Assembly: GCA_900548795.1 (NCBI GenBank)
Contig: URLT01000025.1
Location: 1 to 20,834, forward strand
DNA length: 20,834 nt
Source: an uncultured Eubacteriales bacterium
GTDB taxonomy: Bacteria; Bacillota; Clostridia; Oscillospirales; Oscillospiraceae
Reading direction: 5' to 3'
Below are positions 20,151 to 20,834 of the stretch, piece by piece; position 1 is the first letter of the stretch; each line of letters begins with the position of its first letter. The position numbers were made by a program, and so were the translations under genes. Below the pieces are notes generated by a model that did no database searches, had not been told where the DNA came from, and saw only the letters and a program-made list of their open reading frames with translations.

Positions 20151-20834
20151 GTTTCCTCCGTCCTTTCCGGTGCCTGCGCCGTCCAATACCGGATGCCCCA
20201 ATGTTCAAAGTCCCACTGCTCCATATAGGCATTGCACTCATAGTCGATGTAGTAAAGCGTTCCGCCACACGGGACGAAGTTGGTGGGATAGTAGTCGATG
20301 TTCAGTCCGGCCGGGTATAGCAGGCTGCACATGGCCTGCACCTGCGCAAGCCAATCGGGTTCCATCTGTCCCGCTTTAAGAAGCTCCGCCACCGTCTGCC
20401 CGGCGATGTATTCTTTCAAAATGCGCTCCTGCGGGGCATCCACCGCCAGAAGCCGGGGCATGGGAATCCCAATCTTGCGCAGCGTTTCATAGTCGCGCAG
20501 CTCGGCTTGCAGCTTGTCACCGAAGGTGTAGTATTCGCAAGGCTCGTGGTGGATCTGTTTCAGGACATATTGCGCCGCTCCGTCTGTCACAAGATAGGAG
20601 TAGCCGCCTTTTCCTTTCCCAAGGAGCTTAATTACGGTGTATTCGGCATCGTTTACTGTCATCGTAATGGCATTGCTCTGCTTCAACTGCTTCAGGTTTT
20701 CCAAAACAAACGGGCTGTTTCCGGCGATTTGCCCCAGCGTCGGACATCCGTCCATCCGCCCGCAGTCGGCACAGGTATCCAACCCCTTTTCCCTGACACA
20801 GTTATGTACGGGGCAGAGCCTGTCGCAGAATGGC
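20147..20834 (-). CDS. Cys-rich N-terminal module with minimal protein-kinase-like domain, partial
   Basis: The gene enters from the right edge; 228 codons are visible. The first part in view is cysteine-rich (FCDRLCPVHNCVREKGLDTC, then ADCGRMDGC), reminiscent of DUF3795-type metal-binding segments. A compact kinase-like fold of about 170 residues follows. Numbering from TTG 20782, it has glycine loop GKGKGGYS (55-62), Lys in YVLKQI (75), helix-C Glu in LQAELRDYETL (94), a catalytic-loop equivalent NIDYYPTN with D163 and N168, and metal-binding D180 in YIDYE. The usual His-Arg-Asp is replaced by Asn-Ile-Asp, as in atypical APH/RIO-like kinases. TTG 20782 is a possible start, but in-frame cysteines continue upstream, so the protein probably extends past the window. 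Its stop overlaps the next ORF (ATGA). The substrate is unknown. Confidence 0.75.
   Translation of the reverse strand, partial: PFCDRLCPVHNCVREKGLDTCADCGRMDGCPTLGQIAGNSPFVLENLKQLKQSNAITMTVNDAEYTVIKLLGKGKGGYSYLVTDGAAQYVLKQIHHEPCEYYTFGDKLQAELRDYETLRKIGIPMPRLLAVDAPQERILKEYIAGQTVAELLKAGQMEPDWLAQVQAMCSLLYPAGLNIDYYPTNFVPCGGTLYYIDYECNAYMEQWDFEHWGIRYWTAQAPERTEET

Overview
The window looks like a chromosomal segment of a GC-rich, spore-forming member of the Clostridia, most likely an Oscillospiraceae/Ruminococcaceae-type bacterium. The reasons are the strong Shine-Dalgarno sites, the T-box leader in front of alaS, the ComEC, RNase M5, ABC-F and U32-peptidase gene set, the frequent GTG/TTG starts, and a cysteine-rich gene behind a sigma-E-like promoter. 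The species cannot be named from the sequence. Almost every gene is on the minus strand, so transcription runs from high to low coordinates. One gene (17679-18482) is on the plus strand.

Reading with transcription from right to left. (a) 18755-20834 is an accessory block: a partial cysteine-rich/kinase-like protein, a truncated membrane-protein ORF that looks like the stump of a methyltransferase, a GNAT acetyltransferase, and, behind its own promoter and structured leader, an RNHCP zinc-ribbon protein. (b) 17679-18482 (+) is a 20-cysteine protein of unknown function with a sporulation-type promoter and a strong terminator. (c) 12864-17508 is a tightly packed operon: tagA-like glycosyltransferase, tmk, DJ-1/PfpI protein, mltG and U32 peptidase. 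(d) 9452-12786 holds a housekeeping promoter, an alanine T-box leader with GCC specifier, alaS and a HIT-family gene. (e) 2649-9238 holds comEC, holA, an RNase M5-like gene, an ABC-F ATPase and an Mrp-type ATPase whose 3' end is broken by a small deletion. (f) 1-2540 is an efflux operon: lipoprotein adaptor, MacB-like ATPase and a second adaptor that runs off the window.

The least ordinary features are as follows. Two copies of a 159-bp inverted-repeat element (9285-9443 and 18582-18740, about 93% identical) look like a MITE, with candidate 4-bp target duplications. There is a 3n+1 deletion (about 19 nt) near the end of the Mrp-family gene. The sigma-E-like promoter precedes the unrecognised cysteine-rich gene. 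The right-hand block combines a minimal kinase fold, a Cys-rich module, an acetyltransferase, a broken methyltransferase-like gene and a zinc-ribbon protein. The rest is ordinary housekeeping DNA. No rRNA, tRNA, CRISPR array or phage gene was seen, and no gene-free stretch exceeds about 390 bases; the longest (12476-12863) is filled by the alaS leader, its promoter and hairpins.
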